From Beverwykella pulmonaria (taxonomy: Eukaryota; Ascomycota; Dothideomycetes; Pleosporales; Melanommataceae), in contig BCHH01000008.1 of assembly GCA_001599595.1 (NCBI GenBank), positions 1,929,998-1,993,997 of the forward strand: a stretch of DNA of 64,000 bases, written 5' to 3'. Below the pieces are notes generated by a model. That model saw nothing but the letters and a program-made list of their open reading frames with translations, was not told the DNA's origin and searched no databases. This document shows, piece after piece, positions 32,701 through 42,478 of this stretch. Each line of letters begins with the position of its first letter. The first letter of the stretch is position 1. Both the position numbers and the translations under genes were made by a program.

Positions 32701-33174
32701 ATGGAGGCTACGAAGAGCCCATCACTACAGCTAAAAATATCTGAAGGGCAAGATGAATTCCAGGTGAGGGCAGAATTGGAGGTATTGGTTAGGAATGGGT
32801 GGAAGTTAAACGAAGAGCAAATACAACTTGAGAAGACATACAACTTCAAGACCTATACCAAAGTTATGGTAAGAGATATGCTCCCTTATCACAGTCTATC
32901 TTACATTTTAGGATCTTCATACATCTATCGGGATAGCAAGTAAAGCGAAGAACCATCATTCCAAAATGATCACTGTAAGTAAGGCTTATGCGTGATGCAT
33001 ATTTCTTTGACACCTGTACAGGATGCTGGGTCTCTCACCGTGTTTTGGACAACGCACCATCCTCGAGGCCTCTCAACCAAGGATACATTCATGGCAGGAT
33101 ACTGCGATGAACAGGCTGAGCTGATTGGGACAGTGGATGAGAGCAAGGCCAAAAAGTGCGTGCCCTCCGGATAG
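32701..33174 (+). CDS. Pterin-4a-carbinolamine dehydratase (127 aa)
   Basis: There are three exons, 32701-32868, 32912-32974 and 33022-33174, all joined in phase 0 (introns 43 and 47 nt, GTAAGA...TTTTAG and GTAAGT...TACAG). The product recycles the carbinolamine of tetrahydrobiopterin formed by aromatic amino-acid hydroxylases. Family features are ISEGQDEFQVRAELEVLVRNGWKL near the N-terminus, EKTYNFKTYTKVM, the paired His in AKNHHSK (residues 71-72), and TTHHPRGLSTKD (His 89-90), the THxxxGLxxxD box. The usual HHPEW is HHSKM here, a departure at a conserved position. The length is close to the family norm (about 100-130). It lies between two inverted repeats in a TE-rich tract and is nevertheless intact. 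Confidence 0.85.
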
Positions 33175-33304
33175 ATAACAAAGGAGTTCTAGAGCAACAG
33201 TCCTCTAGTCTCTAAATACGTTTGCCTGCTGTCGAGATGTGATGGAGTAGATAGAAAGGAAGATAATTGATATTGATTCTACAGAGGAACTACCGAAGAG
33301 ATAT

Positions 33305-33438
33305 AGTCTTACCAGGCAAGCTAGGAGCCTGCCAAGATAGTGAATCGCAAACATAGAGATGAGTCACATGAGCAAACACGGAAGTGAGTCTCATGAGCAA
33401 ACATGAAGTTGTCTCATCATGTGACACACAGGCCGACA
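33305..33438 (-). repeat. Inverted-repeat arm B
   Basis: This is the reverse complement of 30343-30475. It runs from cttaccaggcaagctaggagcctgcc through two gagtcacatgagcaaaca units to caggccgaca. Together the arms enclose about 2.8 kb with the secreted-protein pseudogene and the dehydratase. Confidence 0.75.
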
Positions 33439-33866
33439 CCTGCCAAGAAAATGTTCTGGCCAAAGTTCAGACGTGAAGGCTAAACTATGCTGTCAGTGCC
33501 TTCAGGCCACGTCGTGTATGGGATTATTCACCGAGGTCCGCTTAGTTATATATAATTAGCCAAGGAAGTTCGCCGCGCACCCTTTCTTTTTCTGTAAGGC
33601 TGGCCAAGGAACTCCAAGGGTTCAACTAACCTGAATAATTCTATTCCCTGCCTAAGATCATTCGTATTCTCTTTTGAACACTAGGTGTCGGTATACCGGC
33701 TACTCGGCCTACTGCGGTAGGTCGGAGCGGTAAGGTGAAATGGACACGAACCTGCTCAACCTACAGTCAACCGTAATGGTGTTGCTGAGCGTGAGCTGAA
33801 GATTCCTGGGGCAGTAACTGGAAGGAACTGGTTGCTGCGGGGGGTTGGCGGAAGGGGTTTTGCGAT
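33439..33866. other. Intergenic, nothing recognised
   Basis: No coding signal was found. The arms' similarity does not continue. Confidence 0.5.
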
Positions 33867-33981
33867 CACGGTCACGACCGTGTATCGACTTCTGGATCAC
33901 GGTCACGACCGTGTATCCGTTTCGGGGGTGATCACGATCACAATCGTGTATCGGTTTGGGGGGATCACGATCACAATCGTG
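33867..33981. repeat. Array of four short hairpins (31-35 bp spacing)
   Basis: CACGGTCACGACCGTG is at 33867 and 33898, and the derived CACGATCACAATCGTG at 33933 and 33966. Each is a palindrome with 6-7 bp arms and a 2-4 nt loop, followed by tatc. The two sequence classes differ by paired substitutions that keep the arms complementary. Confidence 0.8.
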
Positions 33982-34980
33982 TATCCATTGTTGAAGCGGA
34001 GTCACTGGTTCTACGTGATACGGGCCAACAGTCTAGGAGAGTCTGGTGGCTATATCGGGTGTAGGATATTCAGTTATAATTTTCATCTTGCCTTTCGCAG
34101 TCTATCTAGAGTCGTAGCTTTATAGGGCTGTGGAGGTTTAGACGCTAAGCTAGCGTTAAACCCACAGTTCGTAATTCATCGGCAAAATGTAAATTAGCAT
34201 CTGGTTACTGTGGTTAACCATGGTTAACCATGGTTAGCTAGGTTAGTGAGATTTGGTGGTTAGTGAGATTACAAGAGCCTCATTTGGCGGGTCACGATTA
34301 CCGTGATTAGCTATAGTTACCAGGAGCAATCTATACTAGTATCTAGTTACCCTAATTACTTAGGTTAACTTTACTTATTATTATAGTTTTAGGACTTCGT
34401 GTCACAAATATATATATATTGTTCTATACACATGTTCCTTTTTGTTGTCATAGCGTTGTGGTGTAGTGCAACGTCTTGACACCTCAGTCCCTGCCACGCT
34501 CATGCTACAAGCCTTCCACGCCAATATGCTACCTAATGCCCTCAATGTTGTCCAAATACTCCTAATAGTCTCAACGTCTGCCATAACTGCCATACCACTA
34601 TTATGCCTGCTGTTCAACGCTGCCATTTGTCGCCGCCTAAGTCACCTAGAATTAATGTCCTGGAAATTCCTGTCTGTTCAAGTTCACTGTGTGATGCCTC
34701 ATGCTGTGTACATTAGCTGTGTTATACTCTTGCTTACAGTACAATAGGTCGTACAATAGGTCTCCTTAACTTACGTGCTCTACAATTGCTGTGTCTAGAA
34801 CCTAAGTATGCTCCTGTTGCGCGCCTGCCTGTTAGTGTTGCTACAAGAGGCTATTAGTAGTCTGTGATTAGGGCTTAATTAGCTATTGAAGGCTAGAGAT
34901 ACAATCTCAGGTACAATATTACAAGACGTTGCGGAAGGAGCTCAACCAGAGGTCCTACGTGTTTAATAAGTACTTAGTAT
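33982..34980. other. Repeat-like AT-rich stretch
   Basis: ggttaaccat words are repeated at about 34210-34240 and return near 35170. Frames at 34402-34747 on either strand have no motif. Confidence 0.4.
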
Positions 34981-35069
34981 GGTTTGTGCGTTAGGGGTCT
35001 GGTTCGTGCGTTAGGGGTCTGATTCGTGCGTTAGGGGTCTGATTCGTGCGTCAGGTGTCTGATTCGTGT
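34981..35069 (+). repeat. 20-bp tandem repeat, 4.5 copies
   Basis: The unit g(g/a)ttcgtgcgttaggggtct starts at 34981, 35001, 35021 and 35041, with a partial copy at 35061. The later copies carry c/t changes. Each unit holds one TTAGGGG word, but this is not a telomere tract. Confidence 0.85.
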
Positions 35070-35791
35070 ACATTCCAGGTTAGGTTAGTTGCCAAGCTTG
35101 TTGTTCGGAGGGTACAGTACATGGTTTGTACGATTTGTATGGTTTGCATGGTTTGTCTGGTAACCTGTGGTTAACCATGGTTAGTACATGGTTTGGAAAA
35201 TTTAACCGAATTCCCGATGTTGACAACAGCAGTTGTTGCAGCAGTGTATCACCGCTGTTGCAACAATACCAACACTAGGAATGCCCGGGAAAATTCAGAT
35301 TGGTCAGCTAGAATACTTCCGCCATTCCTCGCGCCGTATGTGTTGGGATATGATTTTCAAGTGGGAAAGATTAACGCAATATTGATAGCCTGATAACCAA
35401 ATTGCTTAAGGGCTGCAACCATGACCAAGAGTTTACATTCGATACCATGGCTCGTCTGGTCGATAAGTGTATAGCATACAACGATTCTACTCCTAAACCA
35501 TTGCGAAGAAAGCCAGTATGTATTCCTTCTTCTTACCATGCTTGATCGAAGTTAACATTACAGTCTCTAAATTATGAAGCTAATCGAAGCTTGAAGCTCG
35601 AAGCTCCGGGGGTGGCATGTCGCTGTTGTCACGAAACTGCCCGCGGTGTTCAAATTATCGAAATTTGAGTGTAAGGTTAAAGATCAGAAGAAAATGAAGT
35701 CTAACTGACGTGATGCGCTTGTTCCAAATTTTAAGATAATTCTTCTGATGCGGCCAACAAGTAAAGATTGAGCGTCCGAGGACAAAACGTC
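35070..35791. other. Intergenic, imperfect atggtttg repeats, no gene
   Basis: Around 35120-35200 (a)tggtttg(t/c) recurs several times next to another ggttaaccatgg word. Nothing coding was recognised. Confidence 0.4.
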
Positions 35792-36106
35792 ATGAAGATT
35801 CGTTACTCTCTACCGTGGAGTGGAATCACGTTTCTCCTGCTCACCGCCTTTGCCTAGCTCATTTAAGCTACGGCTGATTTTGTCAACGACGAAATGGATT
35901 AAAACACATACATCATGTGTAACGCATGGTATGCTTTAGGGAATTATGTTGACACTTGCTGCATGTATCAGACTCAAGGAGTCGTCAATCCGTCCTCTCT
36001 GCACAGCTTCACGCCCCTTCCCGACCAGATTGAGCAGTACAGCACTATGCGAACCATCGATTTCTGCAAAGAGATGTCGGGATATACATGCGACGGAGTC
36101 AAGTAA
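35792..36106 (+). pseudogene. Small secreted Cys protein gene with three nonsense codons
   Basis: ATG at 35792 opens MKIRYSLPWSGITFLLLTAFA, a signal peptide. It is followed by TAG, TAA (two codons later than LI) and another TAA before NTYIMCNAWYALGNYVDTCC..., and the frame ends GYTCDGVK-stop at 36106. All three stops are single C-to-T changes from Gln codons (CAG, CAA, CAA), the classic RIP product. The mature part has five Cys including a CC pair. A GTAAAT...CTAAC...TAAG segment at the end could be an intron, so the true C-terminus may lie further right. I read it as an effector-like secreted protein killed by mutation. Confidence 0.6.
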
Positions 36107-36609
36107 ATGAATACTCAACACTAACCCTCTGAGGGGAGAATATGCTAAGGATTTGCAGCTCTTTCTACGCGACACGTACCATCCGACCAGATATCCTCTG
36201 ATGAGCACTTCTCATCATTCTCATCAATCCGACATGGAACTCGGAGGACGATGATGCGCGAATTCGTGCAGCTGTGGAGAATCTCTTCGTAATATTCGGA
36301 TGTCTTGCATGTGGCGAAGGCATGCTTCATCGATACGTTTTCGCGAGTCATGCTTATCTGAAGGATCATGTTTTCAAGGGGTATGGTGAGAATAGTCTGA
36401 TGAGAATGAAGAAGTTGAGGAAGAAATTTGATCTTAACGTCTCCCAAACAGCTGTGCCAGGTAGTTTCAAGCCTTCGGCTACAAATTAAGGCGAATCAAG
36501 TTTTTGAGGTCCTAGAACACAGTTTTGGACATTCATGATGTATATTAGAAGGCTCTGGGGTATTGATGACATGCCTAAATGATATGTGCGGAAGATACGT
36601 ACTATCCGT
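36107..36609. other. Intergenic, short Cys-containing frames not called
   Basis: Minus frame 36145-36447 has several Cys but starts at TTG and lacks a signal peptide. Plus frame 36274-36489 also has no support. The stretch is partly downstream sequence of the regulator gene on the right. Confidence 0.4.
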
Positions 36610-38982
36610 CTACAAGACCTCCGCATTCCACCAATTCACGTTCCCTTCAATCACAGAGCGCTGGTGGAAGAAACTCTCAGCCAGCACCGCTAGCTCATCG
36701 TCTGAATAAGGTAACACAGTCCCATCTACTAGCGCCTCTATGCCGTCAACATTGAAGAGCCCTTCAACATTGCTGTTCCTGGTCCCGTTCCGATTCTCAC
36801 TTTGAAATGAATTCCTGGTCATCAGGACGTTCCCAAACTCTTGGCCTTCGACGCGCGTAGGTTCAGGTAGAATGGTTGTCTGTGCGATCTCCCTTCTCGA
36901 ACTACCGACACCCAAATGCAAGGATGGGCCGAACAGTCGTCTGGTAGAACCCAGTACTTCGCTCGAAGAGGAATATTCGAGAATTTCGAAGAACTGACCC
37001 AGGTCGATCAACAGCTTCCGATTTTGACGCGTGGGAACTTCGCTCGCGACATGGGTCGATGAGACGGTCTCGCCGAGTCTCTGGAGCTTATTCGCCTACC
37101 ATGAAGTTAGCACATATATTTAAATTCAAGGGAGAGTGCTCACGATGCGGCTGACGTGGGGCCACTGATATCCAAGAGCCCGGATGAACCCTACGCATTT
37201 GTGGAAGCAGCCTTGTTTCTCCGCACGTCTTGTCAGGTCATCAACAAAGCTCTCCTGTAAGTAAATCGTTGCTACTATAGCAACACAATGGCCGAGGAAG
37301 GGGTCTGTTACTTTGAACCCTTTCGCATCGAGCATATCGATGAAGTTGATGATCCATGACGCGTGCGAGGCGATGAGATCGGAGGTATGCTGAAGAAAGA
37401 TCTCTGGGATGACGCACTTGAAATTGCGCAGCCGCAGTGACATCAAGAGCGGGTGGTTGAGAAGGCAGATGTTGGTGTGGTATAGGAACTGGACAAAGAG
37501 CCATGGTCCCCAGTAATCGCGATGGGCGTTCAGATGTTCGACTGGCTGTAGCGAGAAATTTGCTGGCTTGAATCGGTACTTATATGGCATTCGCGTCTCG
37601 AGATCCATCAGTTGCGCTATAATAGTGGAATACTCCGATTTCGAAGACCAGGGTGGTAGGTTGCTTGGTTTTCCACGTCGCCAAGCATAGCGCGTGATCT
37701 TGAACCAGACCTCTGTCTGCTGAATGGCGTATGCCATCATTCCCTTGTCCATAGAATGGTCGGAATCCGCTTCTGCCACACGTGGCTCTTCGTCGGATTG
37801 GGCGTGGGGATTGCTTGTCGTCTCCGGATACCATGGGAAGTTGTCATCCGCTGAGAAGTCTATGACCATGAAATCGGCGCCATGCAATCTCTTCAGCATG
37901 AAAAGACTCCAGAAACATCGCCGGCGTTCTTCCTTCTCGTGCGCTGGTAGCGGGAGATGGGATTCAGAGGTTAGACCGGCGTTGTGTGCTAGACTCATGC
38001 CCTGACTACTATGAATGCTAGCTCGACGTGTATGACCTTCAGTGAAGTCCACAAGAGTCAGCAGACACAGCGCCTGAATGGTTGATAGTTCTATAGTACC
38101 ACCAAAGATCTTTCGGAAGACGAGACTGCGCGCCGCCTCCACATATTCTGGCACCATACTGTGTTGATCATGATTGAGGTGTGGGTTTTCGAAGAATCTC
38201 AAGGTCAGGGCGAGGAGCGAGAATAGAACTTCAGGATCTCTATGCCTCAATGTTTGCATGAATGTTGTGCGATAGAACAAGGGCAATGGTTGACAATCAC
38301 AATACTTCAGATATAGTTCTGCGGCGTGCATGATCACCCCCCAAGAAGGGAGACCGCTTGAACCATTCAGCAATAGAAAAATTCATGAGGTAACGCGTAA
38401 CTTACATCTCAGAACGATGGGGAGTCTCTAGCAGTGTCCGCGGAGAAAAATGTAGGGCCGGCGAGTCAGAAATGCGGTACGGCGTGCTTCCGCTCGATGA
38501 TCCTTGATTTGCTTGATTTGTGAGGACTTCCGTAAGCTGAGCCTCTATTAGTTTGAGTCTGTCTTCCTTTATCAAAGTTTAGTTCAACAACAGCCCATGG
38601 GAATCCCGCAGGGCCTACATACGATTCGCCCGTCGTACTCTGATACTGATGTCTCGGAATTTCTTGGTTGAGGCGCTATGCAAGGACCGGGTGGTAGTGT
38701 TTCATGTCGAATGCGAGGATTTTCGGAGATTTGATGTAGTCTAGTAGACGTTTGACGTGATCGCGGAGCCGGTGATAGCGCAGTTCTTTCGGCTTCTTCA
38801 ACATAATGACACGCTTGCCGCAGACGTGAGCAGTGCGAACAAATGGGTTTTTCACCGGGACATCGGGACTTTTTACGTCTGCCCATCCTAATTAGCACTG
38901 CGTGGATTTAGTTTCAGGTCGTGGCCCACCGGCAAGGTTCACAGGCTTGTCGGATTCGCTTCACAGGGCGCTCGGAGGACAT
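36610..38982 (-). CDS. Zn2Cys6 transcription factor (722 aa, 5 exons)
   Basis: Exons are 38982-38930, 38878-38623, 38566-38406, 38356-37144 and 37095-36610; introns of 48-56 nt with good branch sites keep one frame. The first intron splits the DNA-binding domain. After splicing, Cys 14, 17, 24, 31, 34 and 41 form the binuclear cluster ACEPCRRKKSRC...CSHCSRLRQAC. A short coiled coil (EDRLKLIEAQLTEVL) follows, the usual dimerisation element. Residues about 170-560 carry the fungal middle-homology domain (ALCLLTLVDFTEGHTRRA, SLAHNAGL, EERRRCFWSLFMLKRLHG). The C-terminus is acidic and Asp/Glu/Phe-rich and could activate. It lies 1.7 kb from the dioxygenase gene, so it is a candidate local regulator of the tryptophan-catabolic genes. 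Zn2Cys6 factors bind CGG triplets. Confidence 0.85.
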
Positions 38983-40048
38983 GGTGTGCAGAAGATAGAG
39001 GCTTAGTGCCACATATAATTTGCTTGAGGATTATTGTTGCTGTCGTGTTTGTAATTGCGATAGAACTCTTAAGATGGTATTGACGTCTAAGGTGTTGAGA
39101 AATGTTGAACGCTAACACGGAACAGGCCAAGTGTAGTCGGATTCGGACGATGGCTTCCGATGTCAACCTAGACCCGACTCGTCTCATCTCGTTTCATCAT
39201 ATTTTCCTTCACATTCACAGCTAAACGATGCCCATGCATCTCCTCGTTTCTAATCATTGGTCAGATCGCCTTTTCTCATGATAGCCCACGACCATCTCTG
39301 TCAATGTTGCGGTGCAAGCGATGAAAACGACTGAGGATATTGCGAGTAACACTTATAAGAGAGAAATTCCTTTGTATCTCGCAGTATATCATGGAAACGT
39401 ATTCAAAATCTCTCAGGGTCCAAGTACTGTCTTATCTGGTTTCTCTGGTTCTACTCTAGACACAAATATTCTAGTTAAATGCACTCTGATGAATATAAGC
39501 TTGGTTCTGTAATATATTTGACTTCTAGCGTGCGAGAATTCGCTCGCCCGTCTAGTTCGTTCCAAAACTTTCGGATAAAAATGAGTGTTGCTTGCAAACA
39601 TCACTGTTCCACAATTCAGCTTCACAATGTGACTTTGGAAGTATATAATACCGCTCTCAGTCCCTTCACGACACCCATCAGTGATTTCTGAAATCATGTT
39701 CAATTAATATACACTTTGATTCATCCAATATATGCTGATGTCATTGTCACACCCACGGAAATTCACATTCATGAAACAGACACGAGCTGAATACAATTGC
39801 AGCTGATCTCACTAGAGTTTGACGAAACGCTAACATCGGAAGGCTATGGTTGATATACCCATCAGAGTTTTGAGCTATTCAACGTGAGTAGCGCCCTAGG
39901 CATATTATTAGAGTTTATTTGAAGTCCTCCTAGGTTAGTGGGTTAAATTTGATAAAAGTAAGTTGTAGGAATTGTGCTCTTCATTATATGATTCGTATAT
40001 GAAGACTAAAATTGCAATATCGATAACGGGGTTGCTTTAGAAGATATC
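38983..40048. other. Intergenic, AT-rich, nothing recognised
   Basis: No coding or repeat signal was found apart from the solo LTR at its right end. Confidence 0.5.
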
Positions 40049-40179
40049 TGTAAGCAGGAGCGTGGAGGAAAGAGTACCAAGATGTCTATTCTGTTGTGAT
40101 GTATGTACAGCTAATATATATATAACGGACTGATTAGTCAGTGGCATATCCCGTGACGGTACGGTGTTCTAGGCTTACA
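40049..40179 (+). repeat. Intact solo LTR, TGTAAGC family, 131 bp, TSD ATATC
   Basis: TGTAAGCAGGAGCG...TAGGCTTACA has 7-bp terminal inversions (TGTAAGC/GCTTACA). The 5-bp sequence atatc is at 40044-40048 and again at 40180-40184, a perfect target-site duplication. Internal words match the copy at 59235. Confidence 0.85.
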
Positions 40180-40653
40180 ATATCCCATCGTCATGAATCT
40201 CTCCAAGGGAAGCTGCTCCACTTTTTTTAACTGTATGTTTTTAAGCGCGGTTGCATCATATCTCAAAAAGGAAGTGCTGTTGAAGTCATTATTTGAAATT
40301 AGTAAACCCATGCTAGATAATTTGGAGGTAGAAATTAATTCCGTTAATCTGATGTCCACAGAAAGACTTTCTTCATGCTCATCATCAATATAAGAGGCAA
40401 ATATAAACAATACCGCGCCTGTAACCATCGCAAGCGCAGAAACATTATTTCGTTGTCCCCACCGGTTCCGTATCCGTCTCCGCGACATCCGCATTCCGGA
40501 TCTGTTCGGCCCTCGGCCTCTTGGCTACCGGTAAGCATCGCCTTACTTGCCCAACAGCGGCACCGAAGGTCACGATGGACCTTCATGACACATAGAAACA
40601 TATACAATGTCATCTAAGTCTATGCATCGCCACAAAATCAATCAAGACCCTCC
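40180..40653. other. Intergenic downstream of the dioxygenase gene
   Basis: Short frames only. A Ser/Pro/Arg-rich plus frame at 40375-40617 is not supported. Confidence 0.5.
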
Positions 40654-41966
40654 TCATGACTGCAACGCTGTCTTCTTCGTTTCGTCGCGACTTTGCTTTA
40701 AGAAAGGTAGTAGAGCCGTACCACCTGTACCATGCAACCTCTTCGTTCTGCTATTCGCCGAAGCGACCGCCAGATTCATGCCAGCGTTCTTCGTAGGACC
40801 CTGCTTCCTCGACGGGTTAATAATGTATCTCGTCACAATCTGGATGTGTATATCCCTAAACTTTGACAGCTCTTCCACAGCTGCGTTGTATGCATCAGCG
40901 ACCTCAGTGTTGGCAGTTTTGGAGGCGTATTCCCGGATGTTGGAGATGGACTCGACGTGTTGAAGAAACCTGCGATGAGGGCCCGGCATGTACCTCCGCA
41001 TTTCCTCGAGAAATCCCGGCTTCGACCCTTTCTTCGCGCCAGTTAATGAGTGTTCAACACCCAGAACCACGTCGAAAAACTGGATAAGCGAGCTTTGTGC
41101 GTTGCTCCCGCCGCTGTACTCTCTCCATTGTCCCTTCCCTTCACCCTCGTCGTAGAAAACGCCATTGGGGAGTCCTGCAACGCCCATATTCTTGCTGCCT
41201 GCAAGGAAGGGCCGAATACGGTTGTAGAACACATCGGGCTGGCACTGCTCGTCCATTCGTTTCAGGATTTCTCCAATTTCGCGAACGCACTGTGAGAAAT
41301 TAAGAAGTGCAAGAGTGACTACAGTGGGGGCGTTCGCTTGCACAGCATTTATGGCGGACAGCATGATGGGGATGGTGGATGCGCCATGTGACTCGATGGC
41401 TGCAGAGATGAGATAGAACCATTCTTCATCTCTGGTGCCGGTAAATGTGTGTAGTGCGCGAAGATTATCAACACCACTGAGTGAGTCGGAGGGCAATATG
41501 CAGGTGTAATTCCAGAGATTTAGAGCGGCATAGGTTGCTGTTGGTGGGAGTCCAAGGTGTGATGACACTTGTAGGAATGGAACTGTGATGGAAGGAGGCA
41601 GTCGCTAGGAAGAGTTAGAATTCGAAGTTGGAAAATGAGAAGGGAAAGGCGTGCCTCGGAGGGACCCCCGGCTTCCCATATGTATGAATGAGTTAGGAAC
41701 GAGAGGATGAGATACGCTCTTTGCCACTCCCGCTGGCACGCCAATCTTGAGGTAGAGAGAACTTGCAAACGATCCACTTTTGTTCTCAACGATGCTACTG
41801 CGAGAAGACTTGGAAGATGATCGAGGATAACTTCCCAACTCTCGTAGTATGTATCGCTCAGCCGTTGGAGGGGAAATTGATCTGGTAAGAAACCGTTTTG
41901 CGATATTTCAAACTGTTCCAAGTTTGCGGTTAAGGGAACCGGCATGGTGGATGTGTTGTGCGGCAT
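40654..41966 (-). CDS. ido: Indoleamine 2,3-dioxygenase (420 aa)
   Basis: This haem enzyme opens the pyrrole ring of L-tryptophan to N-formylkynurenine in the cytosol. There are two exons, 41966-41655 and 41604-40654. The frame continues upstream of 41966 without another ATG, so MPHNTSTMPVPL is the start (a second Met at residue 8 is possible). Motifs are NGFLPDQFPL near the N-terminus, RLPPSITVPF, LGLPPTATYAALNLWNY, the MRRYMPGPHRRFL block, FRDIHIQIVTRYI with the proximal haem ligand His357, and the substrate-loop GTGGTALLPFL. Length matches fungal enzymes. The intron (41605-41654) has a normal CTAAC branch and TAG end but a GC donor (GAG|GCACGC); no GT donor gives the family sequence. It is divergent from kynureninase across 512 bp. 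Confidence 0.93.
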
Positions 41967-42478
41967 CTTAGAGATAGCGGGAAGACTAGTCAATATTTGT
42001 TCTAAGGGAGGTCTGATGACGGTTTTTGGAAGACAGAAAGGAGTCAAGTTATAAGTGGCCTTGGATGGCAAGTAAGAGAGGTCGCACAAGTAAATACTTT
42101 GAGGGAAGAAAACATCCCGGTCACTCGAAGATGAAATAAGACCACCCAACTTTCAAACTTTCTCACACGACGGTACCCGCAAATTCACGGTCTGTTCGTC
42201 TCACCTGACTGAATCTAAGCTGTGTTTGTGACATCGTGCAAGTCGGACCTCGGAAGCGGAAGCGGAAGCGGGAACGGAGGCGGAGGCGGATAACAGAAGA
42301 ATACCTTGAGCCGGCGCTACGCGACTAGCAACCTCATCCTGTACCGCCAACACTAGACAAAAAGGAAGGGAAAAAGGTACAAAGAGTAGCGCGTCATCTC
42401 AAAATTGGATTTTATCACATATTAATCTACACGTCTTCCGCACACGCCGCGTTCTGTACTTTACGTTCAGATTTTACA
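41967..42478. promoter_or_regulatory. Bidirectional promoter of dioxygenase and kynureninase with CGG hexamer array
   Basis: At 42251-42292 seven hexamers run in succession (CGGAAG three times, CGGGAA, CGGAGG twice, CGGATA), so a CGG triplet recurs every 6 bp. The array is 285 bp from the dioxygenase ATG and 187 bp from the kynureninase ATG. CGG triplets are the half-sites of Zn2Cys6 factors, and such a gene lies nearby. Binding itself is inferred. Confidence 0.55.

Noticed and set aside
33867..35069. Regular short repeats that could suggest a CRISPR array
   Set aside because: The hairpins and the 20-bp units lack spacer-repeat structure, there are no cas genes, and the genome is eukaryotic.
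34981..35069. Telomere tract (TTAGGG-like words)
   Set aside because: Only one TTAGGGG per 20-bp unit; not a continuous TTAGGG array.
36145..36447. Minus-strand Cys-containing frame as a secreted protein
   Set aside because: Begins at TTG, has no signal peptide, and lies downstream of the regulator gene.
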